Origin: Priapulus caudatus
Lineage: Eukaryota > Priapulida > Priapulimorpha > Priapulimorphida > Priapulidae
Assembly: GCF_000485595.1 (NCBI RefSeq)
Contig: NW_014577694.1
Coordinates: 159,789 to 180,926 of the forward strand
Direction: 5' to 3'
DNA: 21,138 nt
Shown: one piece after another, positions 1 to 9,959 of the stretch
Position numbering within the stretch: position 1 is the stretch's first letter
How the letters are laid out: the number at the start of each line of letters is the position of its first letter
Translations under genes and position numbers: made by a program
Notes under the pieces: generated by a model
What the model saw: the letters and a program-made list of their open reading frames with translations, nothing else
What the model was told of the DNA's origin: nothing
Databases searched by the model: none

Positions 1-33
1 TTCTCTCTCTCTCCTTCTCTTTCCTTCTCTCTC

Positions 34-87
<54 letters not shown>
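1..87. repeat. (TC)n microsatellite
   Basis: A dinucleotide CT/TC tract starts imperfect (CTCC and TTCC interruptions up to about 36) and becomes pure from about 39 to 87. It then fades into TG/TTTG-rich sequence. It is cut by the window edge, so its full length is unknown. Confidence 0.95.
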
Positions 88-91
<4 letters not shown>

Positions 92-425
92 GTTTGTTTG
101 GCTGTCTGTGTCGATTATCTCCCTCGCTTTCTCTAGTTCTACCACCTCCAGCTATGTACTCTAAATAATCGATCTTAGTGTATGTGCTATAGAGGTGTGT
201 GGAGGTTTTTGTGTGCGTGTGTGCTAAATGTCACATATCTGACATTATATTAAATGTGTATCACACGTCAAACAACATTGATGTGTGTATAAAGTGATGA
301 TGTGTGTGTCAGTCCTAGTACATCCCACCCCGCTCACTAAGGGCATGATTGTTTACTTAATCTCAAATTCAGCAGATTGGATGAATACTGCATCGTAACT
401 GCGTTGTTGCGTGTCTATAGCGTAC
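88..425. other. Non-coding stretch downstream of the 426-544 exon
   Basis: This segment is AT-leaning with short TG-rich patches (around 195-225 and 300-310). No convincing exon or mobile element was seen on either strand. If the 426-544 exon is real, the start of the following minus-strand intron lies here, beginning with GTACGC at 425-420. Confidence 0.5.
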
Positions 426-544
426 CTGGGCTTGGCTGTTCCACACCGCGTGATCGAACTCAATGGGTAGAACCTCGCCCGTGCCTCCGGAGCAGTGGCT
501 ATTGCGCACGTTCTCCACGTACTCAAGGGCCAGCACGGCGTTTT
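426..544 (-). CDS. Internal exon, 39 codons, protein family not recognised
   Basis: On the minus strand a pyrimidine-rich tract (TTTCCTCTCCG..TCTCGTCTATAG) gives an AG acceptor at 546-545, and CCCAG/GTACGC gives a donor at 425-424. The 119 nt between them carry two bases of a split codon plus 39 open codons, so the exon starts in phase 1 and ends in phase 0. The peptide includes LALEYVENVRNSHC and EVLPIEFDHAVWNSQ. Codons mostly end in G or C (CTG GCC, GTG GAG AAC GTG CGC), unlike the AT-rich flanks and like the exons at 9041-9137 and 9960-10047. It could therefore be a downstream exon of that gene, although no linking exons are proven across the 8.5 kb between. A longer open frame to 578 runs through the acceptor and is probably not used at its 5' end. 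No domain is recognised. Confidence 0.6.
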
Positions 545-1857
545 CTATAGACGAGACGAGAAAACGGAGAGGAAACACGGATGAAAGGGGTTTTGCGTAA
601 TCACCGGCATGGGGAGTAAGGCGGCACGATCACGTTACACGTTCGACGAGGGTTACACAGCGTCTAATGATCTTTCTGACTAATGGTCTTAGAGGGCCCC
701 GACTCAATCGGGCTATTTAGCTGGTGCCGTCACTGGTTAGAATCGCGGACGGCGCCAGTGTCGTGTCCATTCAATAACCCCCCTTTTTTAATAATGTCGA
801 TATGATAGGAATTAGCAATTAAAAAAACAAACTAATATATATTGCATATAAAATATAGCGTGCAATCCGTGCAAGATATTTAACGATTGCGTGCCGACGT
901 GCAATCGAATTATTAATTTTATAGTCTGTGTCTTTTATATACTGTGTTTTGCTCCCTATATACTAGACACATCCTCAACACGCATGAACTTTCAATTGTC
1001 GTTATTCAAATATGAGTTATTATTAGGCATTAGTTAAATTGTTGCGATTACTTAAGACTCATGCATTAAATACGTAATATTATACATGCACGCATCGCAC
1101 GAACACTCGCATTCGACCCTAGTTTGGTTTTACGAGATGGTGAATAGAGTTAAGGATACTGTTAGGGTTACGGACAGGTAACACTGTAAAGGGCATTGCA
1201 TCATAACTGCTCATCAAATTCAATTAAACTCATATCCATTACATAAGAGAGATGTCTCTCTACGCTCTTGATTATTTATTTTTTTAATTTATCGCTAATT
1301 GAGTGACGGGAAAAATTGTGAATTTATACAAAAAAATGTTTTTTTTTGTCATTTCTCAGAAACAGCAAAGAGTTGGGATCTAAACTTTTAACCATAAGTT
1401 GTTGTTTTTTTTATAATTTTTTTTAAATGCTTTAATTTAGGAAATAAGTTGAAAAGATGTACGGAAATTTGTAGTGATTTTCAAACCGCAACAATTTCGT
1501 AAACAAAGGGCCATAACTTATAAAATATAATATTTTTTTTAAATTCCAGGGAGTCTTTTTTCCTTTGATATGTTAGCATTGACACGAAATAAAAAAAATT
1601 GGAATCGGAGTTGTGAGTTTCGAGAAATAGCGTTTGAAGAATTAGCTTTTGAAAACTTCAGCATTTCTAACAATGGAGATAATAGCACTTTTCAAAAGTT
1701 CTCATGACTGAACCCCTGTCATTGACTAATGCGGGGAATTGGAACTGTTTGGGAGGCTACATGTATACATCATTTCTACGTATACATAGCTGGCCATAGG
1801 TGGGATCTATCAAATAAAGTGGGTATTGAAATTTTGACCGAAAATCAGCTCCCAACC
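545..1857. other. AT-rich non-coding spacer with a short hairpin
   Basis: No coding exon can be supported. At 721-758 an 11-bp stem (CTGGTGCCGTC with GACGGCGCCAG, one mismatch) encloses a sequence resembling a tRNA A-box region (CACTGGTTAGAATC). No B-box follows, so it is not called a tRNA. From about 1260 to 1850 the DNA is rich in poly-T and poly-A runs and contains phrases such as AAAGGGCCATAACTT, which look like an old dispersed invertebrate repeat. That last point is an impression that needs a repeat-library search. Confidence 0.45.
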
Positions 1858-1860
1858 TTA

Positions 1861-2784
1861 TGGCCCTGTCACACATTGACGATTTAGCCAGCGTATGCCG
1901 GACGTATCAAAAATTTGGTGAATACGCTGGCGTACGTCGAATAAGTTATGGGTAAGCTTTGTATAAGTTAAGAGCACGCTGAAGCACGCCGAAGCACGCT
2001 GGTATACGTCGTAGTACGGCGAGGTTGTCTAAAAATTTTGAGCATGCTCAAAATTTTCCGACGTATGCCAGCGTATGCCCATACGTCCCGCATACGCGGG
2101 CCATAAGTTGTAGGTAAGTTATGCGATCGTTGACACACGTTCACACACGTTACTTGTAAGTTACTCATAAGTCGAAATACGTCGAGATCATGTCTAGCGT
2201 ACCCAAAACTTATTTCTAACTTATGAGTAACGTGCTTTGAACCTATGTGTAACTTATCTCCAACGCATATTGACGTATGTAGACGTATTTGACGTACGTG
2301 CTCCGGACGACCACAGAACTTACTGAACGTGTTTCTAACTTACAGCTACCGTATAATGGCGTATTGGCAGCGTTTAGGGGAATTGGTATATAAAAATGGT
2401 ATTGGCATGTTGATACTGCGACGGTGATGTTGATACTGTGATGTCTAGTGCGGTTATGATTTGAATCGTCGAGCGGCAGCCTTTTTATAGGCTACGACAC
2501 GTGATCGTCGGCGATACGCTGCCGCGCGCTATGCATAAGTTAGACTATCGTTGGACATAAGTTGTGAGCGCCGGCAACATGCTAAGCATTCGTTGGTATA
2601 AGTTATATTATAAGTTATCGAAACGTTCTATATACGTTACTAATACGTCCAACTCGTTATGAATACGCTTTGTATACGCCCAAAATTGAAAAAAACATCA
2701 ATAGTTCAGCGTATGCCAGCGTTTTAGAGAAATTTTGATACGTCCGGGATACGCTGTCTAAATCGTCAATGTGTGACAGGGCCA
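1861..2784. mobile_element. 924-bp non-autonomous DNA transposon (MITE), PIF/Harbinger-like
   Basis: The two ends are inverted copies. The left end begins TGGCCCTGTCACACATTGAC at 1861, and the reverse complement of the right end, read from 2784, starts identically. About 46 bp match with two mismatches, followed by a weaker match to about 80 bp. TTA flanks the element directly on both sides (1858-1860 and 2785-2787), fitting the 3-bp TWA target duplication of PIF/Harbinger transposons. The interior has no transposase frame. It is instead filled with a dozen or more copies, in both orientations, of AAGTTA/TAACTT and with CGTATGCCAGCG and TACGTCG motifs. These could be transposase-binding sites or traces of growth by internal duplication. 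Superfamily assignment rests on TSD length and end sequence only. Another superfamily with a short TSD remains possible. Confidence 0.88.
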
Positions 2785-2787
2785 TTA

Positions 2788-3136
2788 ACAGTATCCGGTT
2801 CAACAGTGTACATCACACAGCAGCTGCCAGCTGCAATCGCGTTTTTCCGTCGTCACGATATACATCATTTAACATTCTATCGCACGTATTATACTCGTGC
2901 TGTCGAGTCGAAAGTAAATGCTACATATTATACGAGCTTCCATGCAAATGCCATGGGTGTTTTTGCTCGCTATTGGCGTGCTACGCGTTGACAATGCTGC
3001 CTACCGCACTTACATATGTGTTGCCATACCAGCAGTGAACGATATGTATGGAGGCGTGACGCTAACAGTGTAGGCAACTAAACGACGATAAATGACGGTG
3101 TGATACTATCGTGTTCCTAGCTGCCACCGTTAGTAT
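2788..3136. other. Unassigned spacer with a short open frame
   Basis: A plus-strand frame of about 72 codons (2773-2991) starts inside the right terminal repeat of the MITE and runs out of it. It has no recognised motif, so it is more likely chance than a gene. The segment is moderately CpG-containing. Nothing else was seen. Confidence 0.4.
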
Positions 3137-3210
3137 CAAGAGCTAATAATACCTCTTATATTATATTTAGCTCTTGATTTAATTATTTATTTAGGTATTA
3201 TTAGCTCTTG
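3137..3210. mobile_element. 74-bp mini inverted-repeat element
   Basis: A perfect 18-bp terminal inverted repeat (CAAGAGCTAATAATACCT at 3137-3154, its complement at 3193-3210) encloses a 38-bp AT-rich centre. The element is flanked by the direct repeat TTAGTAT (3130-3136 and 3211-3217). The repeat reads as 8 bp, GTTAGTAT, if the boundary G is shared. A 7-8 bp duplication beside inverted ends is what a hAT-type miniature element leaves. The size is extreme, so the alternative is a chance hairpin beside a short duplication. Confidence 0.6.
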
Positions 3211-3275
3211 TTAGTATGCGTTTGTATGGCTGCTACAGGGAGTGCACACGTAATCAACAATTATACAAACACGCG

Positions 3276-3530
3276 TCTTCTCGTCCTACTCTTCATTCTT
3301 CTTCTTCTTCTTATTCTTCTTCTTCTTCTTCTTCTTCTTCTTCTTTGTTTTTCTTCTTCTTCCTCTTTGTCTTATTCTTATTTTGTTTTATTTTTTAATA
3401 TTCTTGATCTTTCTTCGTGATTATCTTCTTCTTCTTATTCTTCTTGTTCTCTATGTTATTGTTGTTCTTGTTCTTAATCTTTCATCTTCTTAATCTTCTT
3501 CTTCTTTTACTTTATTTTTATCAATCTCCG
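3276..3530. repeat. Degenerate (CTT)n/(TTC)n tract
   Basis: This is a pyrimidine-rich trinucleotide tract, purest at about 3291-3360, then decaying into CTT/ATT mixtures. It produces serine-, leucine- and phenylalanine-rich open frames in several phases that are not genes. Confidence 0.9.
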
Positions 3531-4249
3531 TTGTCCATATTCTTGCTCTTGTTCGTGTAATTGTTGCTTTTATTGTGTCTTCGTAGATATATAGCGTTCT
3601 TCTTACTCTTTTTAATCATTTTTATTTCCGCATTGCCCTCTTACACGCATTATTGATAATAATGAGGAATAGATAGCAAGACAAACAAACAAGCAAATAA
3701 GAAAACGAGCAAGTAAAAATCAAAAACCTAACTCAACAAACAAACAAACAAACCAGCAGACAGACAAACGAGCAAACACCAACCTTATTTAATATATTAT
3801 CTTATATTATATTAAAATATTATATAATAAATAATTATTAATTATATTGTTTGACGCACGATCTGCCTAACGTTTGGGCTGTGTGTGCGCATGATATTAC
3901 CAGCCTGATTTAATATTATATTTTGATGCGACGTGTATACGTGTTGATCGACTCATGCATCATAATAAAGTGAACAGCGCATTCAAATTCCTCATCTTAT
4001 TACGCTTACAAAGATGTTAGATCAATGAAATGTAATCTAATTCGGTCATTGTGTATCATCATTAGTCGATATGATAACGAAACTATTTACTGGACCGGTA
4101 GGTTTTGTTCAAAATATCACAAAATTAGTAATCAATTATGTATGTATAAACGCCTATTAAGTTAAGATGAATGAGACTGCGTGATGCGACTGTATTAACG
4201 GTGACAATGGACGCATGTGTCTTATGGTCTACGTTAGATGATATGTGCA
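3531..4249. other. AT-rich spacer with AAAC-type and AT patches
   Basis: At about 3675-3780 there is an A-rich stretch of repeated CAAA/ACAAAC words. It is followed at 3785-3850 by nearly pure A+T sequence with short self-complementary TATATTA words. The remainder shows no exon, repeat or RNA gene that can be supported. Confidence 0.5.
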
Positions 4250-4320
4250 CAAAATCCTGTAGCGTTAGTGAATGGGACAACATATTATGTTGTCCCATTC
4301 ACTAACGCTACAGGATTTTG
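4250..4320. repeat. Near-perfect 71-bp palindrome
   Basis: The 35-bp arm 4250-4284 begins CAAAATCCTGTAGCGTTAGT. It is complemented base for base by 4286-4320, with a single T at 4285 between the arms. No clear target-site duplication is seen outside. With no real loop it cannot be a microRNA precursor. It may be a tiny foldback element, or a hairpin-type artefact of sequencing or assembly. Confidence 0.9.
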
Positions 4321-5285
4321 CTAATAAACAAACTGCACGATAAAAAGAAAGCTGCACTTCTTTCATTCAAAGGTAAAGAAACACAATCCGGGGCTGCACG
4401 GTTGCAAGCAGTGACTATTCAGCAAACCCCATTGATATAACACAGAGGATAAGGTAACAGATAGGGTTTGTATACACTTTTCATTTACAAGGAAAGAAGG
4501 TGACCCTTCGCCAAGCCCAATGATCAATCAGCAATAGCAAGTAACACTCACAAATAGTTATTTTGTATATTTGTAGTTTGCATACGTATAAAAACATAGT
4601 CGCATACAAACAAGATAAAACTTGTAATGACAGTTTATTAGCTGTGCGCAGTCGTACCGATTTTCATACTTTTGTTCGTGTCTGTTCTTGCTCGTTAAAA
4701 TTGCAATAAGCAAAGATTTCGATCGTCAAAGTCACGTGTTATTGATTTCGTATACTACAATACACGTTACTAACGATGTGTTGTGTTTGCATTATACGGG
4801 TATTCCGAAAGTATATAAACACATCTAAATCAGTTAAATACATATAGACAAAGTGAACACAAAAAGTTGTATTTCAATATATCTACGAACGTTGCTGTGA
4901 CCGTCGTAGCGTACATTGTAAGGTACATAAGTACATGCACCGGTAGTCACCGAATATCGTGACTGGTCTCACATCCACTATCTGCTGGATTCAGATGACT
5001 GTGACAATAGCGCTTTGCTGTTAATCTATCATATTTTCAAACATAAATACTTTGCAATACAATACAATGACTTTGCAAACATCATTGCAAATACATACTA
5101 ATTACTACGGAACAGTATTACCAACACATAATAATGCACGGCCTTCGCAGACTTGCGAGATAGATCGAATATGCTTCGTACAAAAAATCATTACTAATTA
5201 GAGCATGTCTGTAGAGATGGATTATGAATTATAATTCGTGTTTTTCGTGTTTTCATATAAATCCTTTGTCTGATTCGTGCTTCCT
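4321..5285. other. AT-rich spacer, no gene supported
   Basis: No convincing splice-bounded exon, RNA gene or repeat was found on either strand. Only short direct words (for example CAATACAATACAATGAC near 5057) occur. The 5' part of the retrotransposon remnant that follows is missing or unrecognisable here. Confidence 0.4.
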
Positions 5286-5486
5286 GATCCGTCTAGGTAT
5301 TTTAAGTTTATAAAGTAAATTGTATCGACGCATCCACCGATTATCATCTGTACTCTTTCTTTCCGAAAACGACCCGTCTGTGGAACACGTACGCTACCAT
5401 CTGAACTGGCTATCATCAACCCGGTGGACGATTTCGAGAAAGAACTGAATCTCCACCTTCATCACTCACAGCCTCATCCCAACTAA
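5286..5486 (+). pseudogene. 3' end of non-LTR retrotransposon ORF2 (CR1/L2-like), frameshifted
   Basis: The plus strand encodes, in pieces, the C-terminal end typical of CR1/L2/Jockey-type reverse transcriptase proteins. STDYHLYSFFPKTTRLWNT (about 5333-5389) matches the family pattern of an aromatic-SFFPrT-x-x-WN block. After a 4-nt duplication (ACGTACG at 5387-5393) shifts the frame, LPSELAIINPVDDFEKEL follows, matching the usual LP...S/D..F...L tail. It ends at TAA 5484-5486. A further frame break or stop near 5312-5316 separates RYFKFIK from VNCIDAS. The catalytic RT domain and endonuclease are absent, so this is a strongly 5'-truncated dead copy, as is usual for LINEs. The antisense frame at 5222-5419 is a shadow. 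Confidence 0.8.
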
Positions 5487-5537
5487 TCAATCAACAGTAT
5501 CCCAATCATGACATTTAAATTAAATTAAATTAAATTT
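5487..5537 (+). mobile_element. 3' UTR and (AAATT)n tail of the retrotransposon copy
   Basis: After the ORF2 stop there is a short AT-rich trailer ending in about four copies of AAATT (5516-5537). CR1/L2-type elements commonly end in short tandem repeats rather than poly(A), so this tract is the likely 3' terminus of the copy. Confidence 0.6.
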
Positions 5538-5622
5538 TGAATCCATCGTAATAATGACAAGAAATTTCATCAGTCGTTGCCACAGTCATAATCATCAGCC
5601 AGTTGATGGAAGACTGATAACG

Positions 5623-5659
5623 GAAGAAGAAGAAGAAGAAGAAGAAGAAGAAGAAGAAG

Positions 5660-5689
<30 letters not shown>
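5623..5689. repeat. (GAA)22 trinucleotide tract
   Basis: This is an uninterrupted GAA repeat of 67 bp. It sits in a 75-codon frame (5554-5781) as a poly-glutamate run. The frame has no family features outside the repeat, so it is treated as non-coding. Confidence 0.95.
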
Positions 5690-5690
<1 letters not shown>

Positions 5691-6252
5691 TATGACAGCA
5701 TTGTTTGGGTATTCGGAATCATTCTACCAAAACAACAGAAGTGCTAATTTAGGCAGCACATCGAACAATAAAAATGATTAAAATGCACGTTTTTTAAAAT
5801 AGCGTGATTCAAATGGTTATGTTTGATGCATTTTTCTCATGTATTAATGACAAAATTAATACGTTACGATACTGCAGAGTTACTGCATGAGCAACGTAGT
5901 GTTTAAACAGCAACCTCATTTAGATGACAATTAGGTTCTAGCTTAGATATTTCGTTGCGAAAGTTTACACATGCTAATTAGACTGATTGCGCACTTTGTT
6001 GGATTAAACAACGATTGGTGTAGTACTTGGTACAAAGCAAATAACTGGAACCCGCTCTAAGTTCTAACTGCGCTTTTTAACTCGACCCGACGTCCAATAA
6101 ACATGCAAGGCTCACAAACACGATAGGCTCAATCTCCTGCACTAATAGACAAACGATAGATAGATCATTATAGATATCATAGAAAAATAATAGATAGAAC
6201 AGAACATTATGGAAAGCAGGAAGTCATCGCTTTGGTAACAACGGAAGTCCTG
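5690..6252. other. AT-rich spacer, no gene supported
   Basis: No exon with good splice sites, RNA gene or repeat was recognised on either strand in this stretch. Only short AT words and ATAGATAG-like fragments (around 6155-6200) appear. Confidence 0.4.
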
Positions 6253-6413
6253 TTATGCAAAATAGAACGTCGCGCAAAAACAACCGATAAGCATTTCGAA
6301 ATCAACAACCGATTCTTCCGGTTTGTATGACTCGAGTGCGTCAGTCGTTGGTTCAACAACTTCACGGAATCTTGATGCACTCAACGTAACGCTACCAACG
6401 ACGCTGTCTAAAT
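6253..6413 (-). CDS. Candidate exon, 52 codons to stop, unrecognised
   Basis: After a possible AG acceptor (GGCGCAG, AG at 6415-6414) the minus strand is open for 52 codons to TAA at 6255-6253. The peptide contains VVGSVTLSASRFREVVEP and ALESYKPEESVVDF, which read like ordinary protein. The acceptor has a poor pyrimidine tract, third positions are less GC-biased than in the firm exons, and the last residues (GCFCATFYFA) look unlike the rest. The true end may therefore be an earlier donor. It starts in phase 1, so it cannot directly follow the phase-2 end proposed for 9041-9137. It may be a terminal exon, an old transposon fragment or chance. Confidence 0.3.
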
Positions 6414-6434
6414 CTGCGCCGTTGAGATATCGAC

Positions 6435-6610
6435 GATTACATCATGAGTGTGTAATATAGATATATCTAGTCTTATATAGACTATAATTATAGTCTTATA
6501 TTATAGTCTATATTATACACTTCTTATTACATCATGAGTATGTGATATAGACACATATATATATAGTCTAATTATATAGTCTATATTAGGCCTATACATT
6601 CCTGATTACA
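6435..6610. repeat. Short tandem duplication with AT hairpins
   Basis: The word ATTACATCATGAGT(G/A)TGT begins at 6436 and again at 6536, 100 bp later, with a shortened third copy (ATTACATCATCTC) at 6605. Between copies lie self-complementary words built from TATAGTCTATAT. This is a small AT-rich tandem array of about two and a half units. Confidence 0.75.
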
Positions 6611-6687
6611 TCATCTCATTAAACGGACGCTCTGCACATCACTCCAATGAAGAGCGGCATCTATTGAAGATGCCCGCTGGCATCACG

Positions 6688-6963
6688 CTATTGGAAAGTT
6701 TTAGAATGGCGTGTTGACGGCCAATAATCACGGTCAGTGTGATAACCTGGAACTATACGTTTTTTGCACGCTAGCTTTAGATGGCATCGGCGAAGTGGTT
6801 GTACTGTTGGTTCACTCGAAACGATACGGGTTGTAGAGACGGGCATTTGCCTTCGCATTCCCGCGGTTACGGCGGAACCGAGAGTGACGTCACGAGTAGG
6901 ATTTCCGTTTTCGGCTGGCCCATTGTTTACGTGAAAGGTTTCCATTGAGCGCAGATTGTCCAA
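6688..6963 (-). CDS. Candidate open segment, 91 codons, unrecognised
   Basis: The minus strand is open for 91 codons from ATG at 6963 to a stop at 6688. It is preceded upstream by an acceptor-like CTGACTCTGTGACTAACAG ending near 6968. Sequence includes NGPAENGNPTRDVTLGSAV and RRCHLKLACKKR, and no family is recognised. The region is richer in CpG than its flanks. The opposite strand is also open for about 60 codons across the same DNA, so coding strand and even coding status are uncertain. It is listed so that it can be tested against transcripts. Confidence 0.22.
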   Translation of the reverse strand: MDNLRSMETFHVNNGPAENGNPTRDVTLGSAVTAGMRRQMPVSTTRIVSSEPTVQPLRRCHLKLACKKRIVPGYHTDRDYWPSTRHSKTFQ

Positions 6964-8003
6964 AAGCTGTTAGTCACAGAGTCAGCGTCCATGTGATCAC
7001 CTGCCATTGATATTTACTGTGCTGGCATTTGTCATGTCAGTTACGTAAATTAATTTAAAGGCAATAGTCCAAGTATTGAGATTTTTTCTTTTCTCGGTAA
7101 AGCAAAAAAAGCAGCGAACGAACGAAGAAACCCCATTTATCTCACTTTTATCAATTTCATTCATCATCAAGGTATATCTAAACTGTGAGTAGATTGAATT
7201 TTTTCGCAGCTCGCGAAAATTCTCTTGACCCACCAGTTTTACTATAATAGTCAGACGATAGCTCAACTTCTGAAGCATTTAAACTATGCGATTAGGTCTT
7301 TGCTTCGACATTTTGTTACGATGATCTTATCGCTAGTAGTCGTTTATGTCTTTATATTAGTACAGACGATGAAAGAATCTATTATAGCACGCATGCTCTG
7401 GTCATCAAACGCTCACGGTTAAAGGTAAAAGTTAATGTGCTATCGGCTGCTACGCGAGTTTATCCTTGTTGTCGATGCGACTGTGAGTACGCAATACTAA
7501 AGATGAGGGAATAAATGATAAAGATAAGTGAGTCGGCAAACTGCAACTTATCAGTTGCCTATTCAGTTATAATCAGCATCAGGAAAATCAAAACTCCATC
7601 AGAATGTCAAATAACCGCCGCGCATATATATAGGCATGGCCACATCTATAGAATTCTACAGATAAGTTCACGATATGAGACATAGACCCGAGACGCTGGG
7701 TGTATAAGTCACGTAGCAGCATAAAGTGTGAAACACTCAGGTACGACACAGAGATAAAATGGCCAGCACCTTTACGTTCGTCAATCAGCGCTCACTAATG
7801 TGACTTGGCCGCCTGAAAATCGCGAATATGACCTTAGAATTCTTAATCAACCACTGCATACATAGTGCTCTCTGAGGATACAAGACCGACTAGGCGCCCT
7901 TAAGAGCTTTAGCCTGCTACAAGTACATCTGCGTGAAGGGTAAGAAATGATCCCACATTAACCTAAAGCAGTAGACATTGGTTGAGAAAGACAGATGACC
8001 CAT
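6964..8003. other. Spacer, no gene supported
   Basis: Overlapping frames at 6997-7278 (minus) and 7225-7422 (plus) lack recognisable features. The minus one ends near a GGCAG/GTGATC donor-like site, but the intron this would imply before 6968 is only about 30-40 bp. Nothing else stands out. Confidence 0.35.
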
Positions 8004-8191
<188 letters not shown>

Positions 8192-8409
8192 GATTGATGC
8201 ACGCGTTCATTGTTATTGTTTGCGGAGTTGTGTTATATACATTGCAGGTGATAGCGATACCGTCATCCGCCCATAAACGAAGTGTGGTTATTGAGAAGCA
8301 TAATACAGTTCGAAGTCATGTCAAAAACCACCTGCGTCGGTTGCACCGGATGACACAGACGCTTACTCATGGACGCACGCATGGACGTACGCACGCATTA
8401 AGCACGCTC
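8192..8409. other. Short unique spacer between repeat tracts
   Basis: About 200 bp of non-repetitive sequence separate the CTA tract from the CA-rich region. The plus-strand frame starting here (8194-9135) becomes His/Thr/Pro repeat sequence and is not a gene. Confidence 0.5.
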
Positions 8410-8976
<567 letters not shown>

Positions 8977-9040
8977 AACACACACACACACACACACACA
9001 TCACAACAAACACACACACACACACACACACACCACACAC
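8977..9040. repeat. (CA)n tract abutting exon 2
   Basis: This CA repeat, interrupted by TCACAACAAA near 9000, continues the tract on the far side of the poly-C. On the minus strand it reads (GT)n and directly supplies the proposed 5' splice site of the 9041-9137 exon. Confidence 0.9.
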
Positions 9041-9137
9041 GTGATTCGTTGGAAGCTACGGGTGAGGTCCAGCCCCCTGCTAATTTGCTCGGCGGGCGTG
9101 ATGCGCGGCAGGACGCCCGTGAGCGTATATCTTGAAA
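9041..9137 (-). CDS. Exon 2 of signal-peptide gene, about 32 codons
   Basis: On the minus strand GATAACAAGTTTTTACAG gives an AG acceptor at 9139-9138 with a plausible branch site. Two bases (TT) complete the split codon left by exon 1 (G+TT, Val). Then 31 codons stay open in that phase, including YTLTGVLPRITPAEQI and SRGLDLTRSFQRIT, with mainly GC-ending codons. The DNA is 60% or more GC against AT-rich surroundings. The exon end is less sure: the first GT after ATCAC is at 9040-9039 (GTGTGTGG), giving 97 nt and a phase-2 end, but this donor lies in the (GT)n repeat. A second frame is also open here, so the choice rests on phase agreement with exon 1. The family is not recognised. Confidence 0.65.
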
Positions 9138-9588
9138 CTGTAAAAACTTGTTATCACTTCTGTAAACACTCAAATTTACGTGTCGTGAAAGCAAACAATG
9201 GGCCTCTACCAATAATGGGTTAAATACTACACGATTATGTATTCAAATTACTGAAGCTACACACGTAGGATATTAACAACAGTTTCATAGTGGTATGTGC
9301 CACACTATATACAAGTAGATCAGGGACACTACCGCCTGTGGTGCTTATCTAAAGTTCTATCTTCGTCTTAGGGTATACTAATGCACGGTAGACGGAACTT
9401 ACCCAGCCGGCCCCGTCGTGAGTACTGACCAAAGCTGACCGGGGAGCGTGGAAGCGGACCAATCGACTGAGCTTGACCAATCCGAAACGACTGTATCGAC
9501 TGGCCCTTTCAGTTTAATTGATATAAAATTAATGCGTTAAATTTAAATTATAAAATCATCGTAAATATATAGAGTCATGTCTATATAA

Positions 9589-9639
<51 letters not shown>

Positions 9640-9959
9640 TGGATGTGGTAAGGAGAGCTAGAATAACAGGAGAAATACAGAATCTACGGCTGATGTGTTT
9701 TTTTGAGACGCGTACGTGAGAGATATACGCTTACAACCGATTACAAAAATTCCATAGAATTTATTTTGTGACATATAGCTGGATATGGCCTTAGACGATG
9801 CATGCCTATATATATGCTACAGCAGAGAGTACACGGAGTATATCTGCATACCCCAGTTCGCGTTTACTCAGTTTCCTCACACGTACGCCCGCTATGTGCG
9901 TGCGTGTCACAGTCGATAACCGTGCTAGGTGTATTACACGTGTTAACAGCATAGCTTAC
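9138..9959 (-). other. Proposed intron 1 (822 bp)
   Basis: This lies between the donor GTAAGC at 9959 and the acceptor at 9138 on the minus strand. It contains an (AT)n tract and a small GC-rich patch (about 9400-9450) with a GTAAGT donor-like site. A cassette exon ending there would leave exon 2 out of phase, so none is called. Confidence 0.5.
9582..9636. repeat. (AT)n tract
   Basis: About 55 bp of alternating A and T is self-complementary throughout and likely length-variable. Confidence 0.92.

Noticed and set aside
5222-5419. 65-codon minus-strand frame
   Set aside because: It is antisense to the retrotransposon remnant, whose plus-strand motifs are family-typical.
5554-5781. 75-codon frame with poly-glutamate
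   Set aside because: Its length depends on the GAA repeat and no conserved sequence lies outside it.
9400-9460. Possible cassette exon ending at a GTAAGT donor on the minus strand
   Set aside because: The open phase after exon 1 would end in phase 2 and put a stop into exon 2. The sequence is also a small imperfect repeat of GACCAA words.
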